Positions 33,800 through 41,355 of a DNA stretch of 64,000 nucleotides are shown here, piece by piece; the first letter of the stretch is position 1; each line of letters opens with the position of its first letter. The notes under the pieces were generated by a model. That model saw nothing but the letters and a program-made list of their open reading frames with translations, was not told where the DNA came from and ran no database searches. Source of the stretch: Hymenobacter metallilatus (lineage in GTDB: Bacteria > Bacteroidota > Bacteroidia > Cytophagales > Hymenobacteraceae); assembly GCF_003944705.1 (NCBI RefSeq), contig NZ_RWIS01000013.1, positions 92,797-156,796 of the forward strand, read 5' to 3'. The position numbers and the translations under genes were made by a program.

Positions 33800-33970
33800 C
33801 TATACTACCCGGCCGCCGCGAATTACACGCAGCAGAATGGCAATAATGGCAATAACCAGCAGAACGTGAATCAGGCCATTACCGGCAATGCCGGCGCCAA
33901 GTACGCCAAAGTAACCCAGGGCCCAGATGATGACCAGAATTACGGCAATGATATACAGCAAATTTCCCAT
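33800..33970 (-). CDS. Lmo0937-type small membrane protein
   Basis: 56 residues from the ATG at 33970. The sequence MGNLLYIIAVILVIIWALGY and the second segment HVLLVIAIIAILLRVI match the lmo0937 family of two-helix membrane proteins, usually annotated with no function. The longer upstream frame to 34129 lacks conservation. Confidence 0.85.
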   Translation of the reverse strand: MGNLLYIIAVILVIIWALGYFGVLGAGIAGNGLIHVLLVIAIIAILLRVIRGGRVV

Positions 33971-34310
33971 GGTGAAAGAGGAGAGAGTAAGTGGAAAAAA
34001 GGGAGAGTGGGTTGTGGAGGCCCCGAAAGCAAACTGGGTGATAGAGCCTCGGGAGCCGTTCTGCGGTTTTGTACGCGGGACTTCTTGCAAAAGGTTTTGA
34101 ACTCCAGGGCATTTTTTGGTACCGGACATGGATAAGCCGGCCGAAAAGCGGCATTGGGTACTAAAAACACACTTTTTGCAGTGGAAAAAAACTATACATC
34201 AGCCTCATAATATACCCCTGCCCCTACCTTGAGTGCCATTAGTTTCCGCGTAGCTTTGTGGCACCCAAACCCGGACAACGGGTTATTTCCCACCCTTCTC
34301 TTTTTTGCAT
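33971..34310. other. 340-base intergenic region with divergent promoters
   Basis: It separates the minus-strand Lmo0937-type gene from the plus-strand dehydrogenase. The only signal I can support is the promoter at 34229-34258. The rest shows no coding or repeat structure that I recognise. Confidence 0.6.
34229..34258 (+). promoter_or_regulatory. Bacteroidota-type promoter for the dehydrogenase gene
   Basis: TTG at 34229-34231, a 19-base spacer, then TAGCTTTG at 34251-34258. This fits the TTG-N17-23-TAnnTTTG consensus closely. Transcription would begin near 34263, leaving a leader of roughly 48 bases before the ATG at 34311. Confidence 0.7.
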
Positions 34311-35201
34311 ATGCGCCACATAGCTGTTATTGGCTCGGGCACCATGGGCAATGGCATTGCCCACGTTTTCGCGCAGCACGGCTTTTCCGTTGCTCTTATC
34401 GATGTAAACCAGGCCGCGCTGGACAAAGGCCTGGCAACCATTGCCAAAAACCTTGACCGCCAGGTAGCCAAAGGCACCTTATCGGCAGCCGACAAGGACG
34501 CCACGCTGGGCCGCCTGGCGCTGTACCCAACCATTGCCGAAGGCGTGCAGGAAGCTGAGCTGGTAGTAGAAGCTGCCACTGAAAATCTGGAGCTGAAGCT
34601 GAAAATTTTCCGGGAGCTGGATATGCACGCTCCCGCCAACGCCATACTGGCCTCCAACACCTCGTCCATTTCCATCACCCAGATTGCCGCCGTTACCCAG
34701 CGCCCGGCGCAGGTAATTGGTATGCATTTTATGAATCCGGTGCCGGTAATGAAGCTGGTAGAGGTAATTCGCGGCTACGCTACCTCCGCGGAGGTAACCG
34801 AGCAGATCATGGAGTTGTCGCGGCAGCTGGGCAAAACCCCCACGGAGGTAAACGACTACCCCGGCTTCGTGGCCAACCGTATCCTCATGCCCATGATTAA
34901 CGAGGCCATCATCAGCCTGTTTGAAGGCGTGGCCGGGGTGGAGGAAATTGACACGGTAATGAAGCTGGGCATGGCGCACCCGATGGGGCCGCTGCAGCTG
35001 GCCGATTTTATTGGGCTGGATGTGTGTCTGGCTATTCTGCGGGTACTGCACTCTGGCCTGGGCAACCCCAAATATGCCCCCTGCCCCCTGCTGGTGAACA
35101 TGGTAACGGCCGGCCGGCTCGGGGTTAAATCAGGCGAAGGCTTCTACTCCTGGGCGCATGGCAGCAAGGAGTTGATTGTGGCCGAGCGGTTCCGGAAGTA
35201 A
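34311..35201 (+). CDS. 3-hydroxybutyryl-CoA dehydrogenase
   Basis: 296 residues from the ATG at 34311; a TTG two codons earlier is the only alternative. The Rossmann motif is AVIGSGTMGNGIAHVFA (about 5-21), with acidic LIDVNQAAL for NAD binding. Family signatures are EAATENLELK, ASNTSSISIT, the catalytic-His segment GMHFMNPVPVMKLVEVI, and FVANRILMPMINEA, then MGPLQLADFIGLD. Length and layout match PaaH/Hbd. It interconverts (S)-3-hydroxybutyryl-CoA and acetoacetyl-CoA in fatty-acid or butyrate-type metabolism. The gene has its own promoter. Confidence 0.93.
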   Translation: MRHIAVIGSGTMGNGIAHVFAQHGFSVALIDVNQAALDKGLATIAKNLDRQVAKGTLSAADKDATLGRLALYPTIAEGVQEAELVVEAATENLELKLKIFRELDMHAPANAILASNTSSISITQIAAVTQRPAQVIGMHFMNPVPVMKLVEVIRGYATSAEVTEQIMELSRQLGKTPTEVNDYPGFVANRILMPMINEAIISLFEGVAGVEEIDTVMKLGMAHPMGPLQLADFIGLDVCLAILRVLHSGLGNPKYAPCPLLVNMVTAGRLGVKSGEGFYSWAHGSKELIVAERFRK

Positions 35202-35275
35202 GTGGCAATGGGGGTTGGCGCAAAGCACGGACCCTGACCAGAATAACCTTACTCTACCGTTGGGAGCAACACGTA

Positions 35276-35327
35276 CAGGCGCCTTGCCCACTGCTAACTA
35301 CATGGTTGGCAGTGGGCAAGGCGCCTG
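35276..35327. repeat. Perfect 19-bp inverted repeat without T-run
   Basis: Arms 35276-35294 and 35309-35327 (CAGGCGCCTTGCCCACTGC and its complement) are perfect, and the stem continues inward with one mismatch. It lies between the dehydrogenase and msrA but lacks a T-tract. Confidence 0.85.
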
Positions 35328-35379
35328 CGCGCAGGAATACGCGAGCAGTAACGCCCCACGTAAACTTTTTCTACCGAAA

Positions 35380-36045
35380 ATGGCTTTTATCCGTATGCTA
35401 CGAGCTATTCTGACGGTTGGGCTCGGCTTGGGGCTGCTGACTGCCGCCCGGGCTCAATCACCCGTTTCTCCCTCATCAACTACGAAATCCCAACGAATGG
35501 AACAGGCAACATTTGGTGCCGGCTGCTTCTGGTGCGTAGAGGCCGTTTTTCAGGACCTCAAAGGCGTGACGAAAGTTGTATCCGGCTACATGGGCGGGCG
35601 CATTGCCAACCCTACTTACAAAGAAGTGTGCAGCGGCCTCACGGGCCACGCTGAGGTAGCCCAGATTACCTACGACCCCGCAGTTATCAGCTTCGAGGAG
35701 CTGCTGGAAGTATTCTGGAAAACCCACGACCCCACTACTCTTAACCGCCAGGGTGCTGATACCGGCACCCAGTACCGCTCGGCCGTTTTTTTCCACAACG
35801 AGGAGCAGCACCAGCTGGCCGAGCAATACAAGCAGAAGCTGAACGCCGCTCATGCTTTCCCGAACCCCATCGTAACGGAAATTGTACCGGCAGTAACCTT
35901 CTACCCCGCCGAGGACTATCACCAGAATTACTACAACCAGAACGGCCAGCAGCCTTACTGCCAGTTTGTGGTAAAGCCCAAGGTGGATAAAGTGCGGCAG
36001 GTGTTTGCCGACAAGCTGAAAACGGACAAAGCCAGCGTACGGTAA
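35380..36045 (+). CDS. msrA: Peptide-methionine (S)-S-oxide reductase, exported
   Basis: 221 residues from the ATG at 35380 (MAFIRMLRAILTVGLGLGLL), which provides a signal peptide ending near AARAQ. The frame open further upstream crosses the inverted repeat. The catalytic Cys is in FGAGCFWCVEAVFQ (about residues 45-58), followed by GYMGG, HAEVAQITYDP and AEDYHQNYY, all MsrA hallmarks. It reduces methionine-S-sulfoxide, here probably in periplasmic or exported proteins. The resolving-cysteine arrangement is not obvious beyond the second Cys of GCFWC. Confidence 0.95.
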   Translation: MAFIRMLRAILTVGLGLGLLTAARAQSPVSPSSTTKSQRMEQATFGAGCFWCVEAVFQDLKGVTKVVSGYMGGRIANPTYKEVCSGLTGHAEVAQITYDPAVISFEELLEVFWKTHDPTTLNRQGADTGTQYRSAVFFHNEEQHQLAEQYKQKLNAAHAFPNPIVTEIVPAVTFYPAEDYHQNYYNQNGQQPYCQFVVKPKVDKVRQVFADKLKTDKASVR

Positions 36046-36055
36046 GCTGACCGTT

Positions 36056-36128
36056 ACCCAGGCCTGTCAACGCGCAAAAGCCGCCCCGAGCTATTCGGGG
36101 CGGCTTTTGCGCGTTGACAGGCCTGGGT
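36056..36128. terminator. 34-bp perfect-arm bidirectional terminator
   Basis: Arms 36056-36089 and 36095-36128 are fully complementary around a five-base loop. It begins 11 bases after the msrA stop and ends 17 bases before the stop of the convergent gene. The AAAAG/CTTTT inside the arms supplies short T-tracts. Confidence 0.85.
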
Positions 36129-36144
36129 GGCAGTTGGCTGAGTG

Positions 36145-36954
36145 CTAGGACTGCTCCATCAAATCAATCTGGAAGGGCCCATGCTCCCGCCCCAGGGCAT
36201 AGAACATGGCTACCTGATTCATGAGGGTCCGGGCGTACAGATCCAGCGCCCGGGTTTCCAGGATCTGGTTATTCTTCACGATGATGAAGCTTACCAGCTC
36301 GCCCGGGTAGGCTCCATCTTCACCTAGAGGGGGAATTGCCTCAAAGGGCGAAAAGTTCTTGACTGGAATGAACTCGCTTTTGGGCAACTCCATCAGCGTT
36401 TTTTCTCCGTACGGAATGAAGCCTTTCAGGTGGGAATACCGGTAATGTGGGTTCCAGACCCAGCTGCCGTTGAAAATGTAGTATTCATCGGTGCCCAGCC
36501 GCAGGAAGTCCCGGAGCGACACGTTCACGCCCACCCGCCAGTTGGTACGCTCTTCCAGGGTTTGCTTGATAATAGCCAGCCGGGTGGGGTCAGGGGTATC
36601 GGTGAGGGGCTGGGTAAGCCGGGCCTGGGCCACCAGCTCGCAGCCGGCGTACAGGTTGAGCAGCTGCTGGCGCCACGCATTCTGAGCACCGAGATGATAG
36701 GCATCGGCCCGGGTAAACTCAAAGAAATTGTGGGTATAGGGGCCGGCAATGGCTACCCCGTCGCGGCCGTTGGGCTCGGCCCACTCCACCAGAAAGCACG
36801 GGCGGCTACGGCCATCTACCCAAGGCAGCTCCCGGTTGAAAGCCACGCGGGTTTGAATGGTATCCGGTTCGACGCCCAGCTCCTGGGCTACGTAGTCGCG
36901 CACTTCGTCGCGGGCCTGGGCGGCCGATACAACTGATTTGAGGGTACTCATCAA
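36145..36954 (-). CDS. Unrecognised soluble protein
   Basis: 269 residues from the ATG at 36954 (or the next codon). There is no signal peptide, membrane helix or motif I can name. An N-terminal helical part with ARDEVRDYVAQELGVE leads into strands (TRVAFNRELPWVDGRSR, FLVEWAEPNGRDGVAIAG). Then come NWRVGVNVSLRDFLRLGTDE, YYIFNGSWVWNPHYRYSHLKG and a final EHGPFQIDLMEQS. Composition and codon use match the neighbours, so it is a resident gene. dapD lies 193 bases upstream on the same strand. Confidence 0.7.
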   Translation of the reverse strand: MMSTLKSVVSAAQARDEVRDYVAQELGVEPDTIQTRVAFNRELPWVDGRSRPCFLVEWAEPNGRDGVAIAGPYTHNFFEFTRADAYHLGAQNAWRQQLLNLYAGCELVAQARLTQPLTDTPDPTRLAIIKQTLEERTNWRVGVNVSLRDFLRLGTDEYYIFNGSWVWNPHYRYSHLKGFIPYGEKTLMELPKSEFIPVKNFSPFEAIPPLGEDGAYPGELVSFIIVKNNQILETRALDLYARTLMNQVAMFYALGREHGPFQIDLMEQS

Positions 36955-37147
36955 GCGAATAGAAAAAGCAAAACCGGCCGGTTAGAAGTAGAATAGGCGC
37001 GGCCTACAATGTTACGGATTAATCGGCTTCGTTTCAGTGTAAGCGGCTGCCCGTTCAGGCGTTTTTAGCCCGCAGCGGCCGACGCAGCTGCATGACGGCC
37101 CTGCATGACCCGCACCCACTCAGCAATGAAGCCGACCAGGCCGGGGG

Positions 37148-37972
37148 TTAGACGGCCACGTTATGCTCCCGTAGAGCATCGTTGAGAGAGGTTTTGAGGT
37201 CGGTGCTGGGTTTGCGCTGGCCAATAATGAGGGCGCAGGGCACCTGGTACTCGCCGGCCGGAAACTGCTTGGGCAAGCTGCCCGGAATGACCACTGAGCG
37301 GGCCGGCACGTAGCCCCGGTACTCCTTGGGCTCAGGCCCGGTCACGTCGATAATGCGGGTGCTGCCGGTGATGGTGACGCCCGCCCCAATAACGGCCTCT
37401 TTCCCCACGAAGCAGCCTTCTACCAGAATGCTGCGGGAACCCACAAAGGCGCCATCTTCCACAATTACCGGGGCGGCCTGCACTGGTTCCAGCACCCCGC
37501 CAATACCCACGCCCCCGCTCAGGTGGACGCCGGCCCCAATCTGGGCGCAGGAGCCCACGGTGGCCCAGGTATCAACCATAGTGCCTTCGCCCACCCAGGC
37601 CCCGATGTTCACGTAGCTCGGCATCATGATAACGCCGGGTGCCAGGTAAGCCCCATAGCGCGCTACGGCCGGCGGCACCACGCGCACGCCCTGCTGCTCA
37701 TAGTTGGTTTTAAGCCGCATTTTGTCGCGGAACTCAAAAGGACCCACCTCCAGGGTTTCCATCTGGCGGATGGGGAAATACAGAATGACGGCCTTTTTCA
37801 CCCAGTCGTTTACCTGCCAGTCGGCTCCCTCGGTGGCACCGGGCTGGGCTACCCGCAGGCGGCCCTTATCAAGCTCCTCAATCACGTGCTGGATGGCCTC
37901 CGTGGTGGCCGATAGTTGCAGAAGGCTCCGGTCGTTCCAGGCGGCCTCAATCAGATGTTGCAGTTCAGACAT
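37148..37972 (-). CDS. dapD: 2,3,4,5-tetrahydropyridine-2,6-dicarboxylate N-succinyltransferase
   Basis: 274 residues, the usual DapD length. An N-terminal helical domain (1-100, LIEAAWNDRSLL) is followed by a left-handed beta-helix of hexapeptide repeats (about 105-225): VIMMPSYVNIGAWVGEGTMV, TWATVGSCAQIGAGVHLSGG, then PVIVEDGAFVGSRSILVEGC. The C-terminal GSLPKQFPAGEYQVPCALI is conserved. It transfers succinyl from succinyl-CoA in the succinylase branch of lysine and meso-diaminopimelate synthesis. The gene stands alone. A weak periodic inverted repeat lies just upstream of the start (37989-38048). Confidence 0.96.
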   Translation of the reverse strand: MSELQHLIEAAWNDRSLLQLSATTEAIQHVIEELDKGRLRVAQPGATEGADWQVNDWVKKAVILYFPIRQMETLEVGPFEFRDKMRLKTNYEQQGVRVVPPAVARYGAYLAPGVIMMPSYVNIGAWVGEGTMVDTWATVGSCAQIGAGVHLSGGVGIGGVLEPVQAAPVIVEDGAFVGSRSILVEGCFVGKEAVIGAGVTITGSTRIIDVTGPEPKEYRGYVPARSVVIPGSLPKQFPAGEYQVPCALIIGQRKPSTDLKTSLNDALREHNVAV

Positions 37973-38090
37973 ACTATGTAAAAGGGTCAGGTGCTAGGTG
38001 TCCGTTATCAGCTTGGCAGTCTGACAGCCAGCAACTGCCAACGAACACCTATAAATCAAGCGGGCCAAAAGTACCATCTTCGTGTTCAAT

Positions 38091-39248
38091 ATGCCGCCTC
38101 CTACCATTATTTTGCTGGCTTCTGTGCTCAAGCCGCTCAACGATACCCGCATGCTGGGCAAGTTTGGCCGGACGCTGGCGGAGCGGCCTGCAACGCAGGT
38201 GCACGTGGCCGGGCGCTTCGCTCCCGCCCCGGTTTCCCTCCCGCCCAACCTGCACACCCACTCCTTGCTGCAGGGTACTCGCCTGAGCCTGGCCCGGCTG
38301 GCGGCCCAATGGCGCTACTGGCAGCTTCTGCGCACGCTCCACCCCCAGGTGGTGGTGGTACACGCCCCGGAGCTGCTGCCCCTGACGGTGGCCTGGCAGT
38401 TGCTGGGCCCGGGCCGCCGCTTTATCTACGATGTGAGGGAGAATTACGCCCTGAACATCCGGACCCAGGCCGTGTACCCGGTCTGGGTCCGGGGGCTGCT
38501 GGCCGGCTTGGTGCGCCGGCTCGAAACCCTGGCGGCCCGCCGCGCCGCCGCCGTGCTGCTGGCCGAGCAAAGCTATGCCGCAGAGTTGCCGTTTGCCGCT
38601 GGAGGCCCGACTTCGGAACCGCTGATTATCGAAAACAAATACCAGCCCTACGACAACGCCCCGGTGGCCTGGCCCCGGCGGCTGCCCCCAGTGTCGGAGC
38701 CGTTGCGGGTGCTGTACTCCGGCACCATTTCCGAGTTGAACGGCATCTGGGAGGCCGTGCGGTTTCTGGAGCTGCTCCAGACAGTGTGGCCCCGGGCCCA
38801 GCTCACCATCTGCGGGTTTTGCCAGCAGCCGGGGTTGCTGCGGCAGCTGGAGGCCACCGTGGCGGCCTCGGGGGGGGCGGTGCGGCTGGTGGGCGGCGCT
38901 ACTCTGGTGGCCCACCAGCAGGTAGTGGCCGAAATCCGACGGAGCCACCTGGGCCTGCTGCCTTACCGGCCGCATACCAGCACGGCCCGCTGCGTACCCA
39001 CCAAGCTGTTCGAGTACCTGGCCAACGCCCTGCCGGTTATTGTGCCGCCCAACCCGCTGTGGATGGCCCCGGTGGCCGCCGCGCGGGCGGGCCTGGTGGT
39101 GGAGTTTCAACGGGACTCCTACACGGATGCGGCAGGCCTGCTCCGGCAGCTGCGGAGCGCCGAATTTTACCCCGCTGGGCCGCCCGCCGACGCTCTTTGG
39201 GCCACCGAGGCAGGAAAGTTGCACCAGCTGCTGGATTCTATCCGGTAA
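38091..39248 (+). CDS. Glycosyltransferase, GT-B fold (GT4-like)
   Basis: 385 residues from the ATG at 38091; a GTG three codons upstream is possible. The N-terminal Rossmann-like half begins TIILLASVLKPLNDTRMLGK and includes VVVVHAPELLPL and FIYDVRENYALNI. The C-terminal half has RVLYSGTISELNGIWEAVRFL, LGLLPYRPHTSTARCVPTKL and FEYLANALPVIVPPNP, as in GT4 enzymes of polysaccharide synthesis. Donor and acceptor are unknown and no sugar locus surrounds it. fabH starts 98 bases downstream on the same strand. Confidence 0.85.
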   Translation: MPPPTIILLASVLKPLNDTRMLGKFGRTLAERPATQVHVAGRFAPAPVSLPPNLHTHSLLQGTRLSLARLAAQWRYWQLLRTLHPQVVVVHAPELLPLTVAWQLLGPGRRFIYDVRENYALNIRTQAVYPVWVRGLLAGLVRRLETLAARRAAAVLLAEQSYAAELPFAAGGPTSEPLIIENKYQPYDNAPVAWPRRLPPVSEPLRVLYSGTISELNGIWEAVRFLELLQTVWPRAQLTICGFCQQPGLLRQLEATVAASGGAVRLVGGATLVAHQQVVAEIRRSHLGLLPYRPHTSTARCVPTKLFEYLANALPVIVPPNPLWMAPVAAARAGLVVEFQRDSYTDAAGLLRQLRSAEFYPAGPPADALWATEAGKLHQLLDSIR

Positions 39249-39346
39249 CTACCGACCTTTGCGGCCCGTTTACGGAGCAGGCTACCGATTTTTTCTACCT
39301 TCGGCTCCATTTCTCTGACCGCTCTGCCCCGCAAATTCCCCTACTG

Positions 39347-40360
39347 ATGAACAACACCCTCCGACACTCCGAAATTGCCGGCGTTGGCCACTACGTGCCT
39401 GAGCGCGTGGTTACCAATGCCGATTTGACTACCCTCATGGATACCACCGATGAGTGGATTCAGGAGCGCACCGGTATCCGGGAGCGGCGCTGGTTTGAGG
39501 AAGGCAAGGACACCACAGCCAACATGGGAGCCAATGCCGCCCGTAAGGCCCTGGAAATGGCCGGCCTCACCCCCGACGATGTGCAGATGATTGTGTTTGC
39601 CACTTTGTCGCCTGACTACTTCTTTCCGGGTTCCGGCGTGCTGCTCCAGCGGGAGTTGGGCATCAAAGACCCTATTCCGGCTTTCGATGTGCGCAACCAG
39701 TGCTCAGGCTTCGTGTATGCCCTGAGCATGGCTGATCAGTTTGTAAAGACCGGCATGTACGATACGGTGCTGGTGGTAGGCTCCGAAATTCATTCCTCGG
39801 GCCTCGACATCAGCACCCGGGGCCGGGGCGTGTCGGTTATTTTCGGCGACGGAGCCGGGGCCGTGGTACTACGGCCCAGCACCCGCGAAGGCTACGGCAT
39901 CCTGAGCACCCACCTGCACGCTCAGGGCGAGCACGCCGAAGAGCTGATTGTGAAAGAGCCGGGCTCTAACCGCAATAACCGGGTGGAATATGTAATGGCC
40001 AATGAGCTGGATATGTACCCCTACATGAACGGGCAGAACGTGTTTAAGCACGCTGTGGTCCGTTTCCCGCAGGTTATCAAGGAAGCCCTCGACCAGAACG
40101 GCTACGAGTCCAAGGACATCGATATGCTGATCCCGCACCAGGCCAACCTGCGCATTACCCAGTACGTGCAGCAGAAAATGGGCCTCACCGACGATAAAAT
40201 CTTCAGCAACATCCAGCGCTACGGCAACACCACGGCCGCTTCCGTGCCCATTGCGCTGAGCGAAGCCGTGCAGGAAGGCCGCATCCGGCGCGGCGACCTG
40301 GTGTGCCTGGCCGCTTTCGGCTCCGGGTTCACCTGGGCTTCTGCCTTGATTAAGTGGTAG
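39347..40360 (+). CDS. fabH: 3-oxoacyl-ACP synthase III family protein
   Basis: 337 residues from the ATG at 39347. The long open frame continuing upstream is out of frame with the glycosyltransferase and is only a shadow of it. The Cys-His-Asn triad is visible: NQCSGFVYALSM, LIPHQANLRITQ and RYGNTTAASVPIAL. ERTGIRERRW and IFGDGAGAVVL are also typical. It catalyses the first condensation of fatty acid synthesis or a related acyl transfer; FabH paralogues exist, so the symbol is a family-level call. A heptamer palindrome follows the stop. Confidence 0.88.
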   Translation: MNNTLRHSEIAGVGHYVPERVVTNADLTTLMDTTDEWIQERTGIRERRWFEEGKDTTANMGANAARKALEMAGLTPDDVQMIVFATLSPDYFFPGSGVLLQRELGIKDPIPAFDVRNQCSGFVYALSMADQFVKTGMYDTVLVVGSEIHSSGLDISTRGRGVSVIFGDGAGAVVLRPSTREGYGILSTHLHAQGEHAEELIVKEPGSNRNNRVEYVMANELDMYPYMNGQNVFKHAVVRFPQVIKEALDQNGYESKDIDMLIPHQANLRITQYVQQKMGLTDDKIFSNIQRYGNTTAASVPIALSEAVQEGRIRRGDLVCLAAFGSGFTWASALIKW

Positions 40361-40369
40361 CTTTTGGTC

Positions 40370-40481
40370 AATTAAAAATTGAGAATTAAGAATTAAAAAT
40401 GGCCGTTCTTCGACCCTTATATGGGGCCAGGAGCGGCCATTTCTCAATTTTTAATTCTTCATTTTTAATTTTTAATTCAAT
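40370..40481. repeat. AT-rich heptamer palindrome in the leader of the DtxR/MntR-type gene
   Basis: Left arm: AATTAAA AATTGAG AATTAAG AATTAAA AAT (40370-40400). Right arm: TCAATTT TTAATTC TTCATTT TTAATTT TTAATTC AAT (40444-40481). An inner GC stem (ATGGCCGTTC / GAGCGGCCAT) lies between them. The right arm ends three bases before the ATG at 40485, so it must be transcribed as, or replace, the 5' leader. Confidence 0.92.
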
Positions 40482-40484
40482 CGA

Positions 40485-41144
40485 ATGCCCAGCTATACCG
40501 AAGAAAACTACCTGAAAGCCATTTACAAGCTTAGCGAAGCGCAACCGGGCACGGAGGTAAGCACCAACAGCGTGGCCGAGGAGTTGCAGACTCGCCCCGC
40601 TTCGGTAACCGACATGCTCCGCCGCCTGGGCGAGAAAGGGCTGTTGCACTACACCCGCTACCGGGGCGTATCCCTTACGTTGGAGGGCCGGCGGCTGGCC
40701 CTGCTCACCATCCGTAAGCACCGGCTCTGGGAGGTGTTTCTGGTGCAACAATTAGGCTTCAATTGGGATGAGGTGCATGACGTGGCCGAGCAGATGGAGC
40801 ACATTGACTCCGACCTGCTGGTGCGCCGCCTCGACGAGTACCTGGGTTTCCCCCAGCTCGACCCCCACGGCGACCCAATTCCGACGGCCGACGGCGTGCT
40901 ACACCGTCCCCAGCACCGCCTGCTCTCCGACCTGCGCCCCGGCGACCAGGGCCGGGTAGTTGCCGTAAAAAACACCTCTGCCCCCTTTCTGCAATACCTT
41001 GATAAAGTCGGCGTCAACCTGGGCACGCACATTGAAGTGGTAGATAAGATACTCTTTGATAACTCACTTGAAATCAGAATAAACAACCAAAATAAATACC
41101 TGGTATCCGCCGAGGTCAGCCGCAACCTGTTGGTAGCGGATTGA
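40485..41144 (+). CDS. DtxR/MntR-family metal-dependent transcriptional regulator
   Basis: 219 residues. The N-terminal winged helix begins MPSYTEENYLKAIYKLSE and includes VSTNSVAEELQTRPASVTDMLRRLGEKGL and YRGVSLTLEGRR. The dimerisation and metal-binding domain follows (LQQLGFNWDEVHDVAEQMEH, LDEYLGFPQLDPHGDPIP), then a FeoA/SH3-like C-terminus (about 150-219). Metal-binding residues fit the Mn/Fe sensors, but which metal cannot be told. It would repress uptake genes for manganese or iron when metal is plentiful; no such gene is adjacent. Confidence 0.92.
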   Translation: MPSYTEENYLKAIYKLSEAQPGTEVSTNSVAEELQTRPASVTDMLRRLGEKGLLHYTRYRGVSLTLEGRRLALLTIRKHRLWEVFLVQQLGFNWDEVHDVAEQMEHIDSDLLVRRLDEYLGFPQLDPHGDPIPTADGVLHRPQHRLLSDLRPGDQGRVVAVKNTSAPFLQYLDKVGVNLGTHIEVVDKILFDNSLEIRINNQNKYLVSAEVSRNLLVAD

Positions 41145-41150
41145 GGCCTG

Positions 41151-41300
41151 CCAGAACGTGTACCCCGGAGCTGTGCTCCGGCTCGCGCCTGGGAGTAATC
41201 AATCTGGCAAGAAAGTAAATTGTCCTCTTACGCGAGCCGAAGCGGAGCTTCGGGGTACACGTTCTGGCGGGCCGGAGCACAGCTCCGGGGCACAACGTTT
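41151..41300. repeat. REP-like palindrome, family A, copy 1 (upstream of mnmE)
   Basis: The left arm (41151-41187, starting CCAGAACGTGTACCCCGGAG) pairs imperfectly with the right arm (41231-41267, ending CGGGGTACACGTTCTGG). A third, partial arm CCGGAGCACAGCTCCGGGGC follows at 41272-41291. The centre carries CGCGCCTG and TTACGCG motifs shared with copy 2 at 42784. Confidence 0.88.
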
Positions 41301-41323
41301 TTACGGCCCTGGCCGGATAGCCG

Positions 41324-41331
41324 TACCTTTG
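41324..41331 (+). promoter_or_regulatory. Promoter -7 box candidate for mnmE
   Basis: TACCTTTG matches TAnnTTTG exactly, 24 bases before the GTG start at 41356. A GTTTTT about 26 bases upstream, inside the end of the palindromic repeat, could act as a weak -33 element. Confidence 0.5.
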
Positions 41332-41355
41332 CGCCCAGAACCATTTTCTTGCGTC

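Noticed and set aside
37989..38048. Another heptamer palindrome upstream of dapD
   Set aside because: AGGTGCT AGGTGTC and AACGAACACC suggest it, but the period breaks down in the middle and pairing is weak.
37991..39346. N-terminal extension of fabH by more than 450 codons
   Set aside because: It overlaps the glycosyltransferase gene in another frame and is Pro/Gly/Arg-rich; the FabH family begins at 39347.
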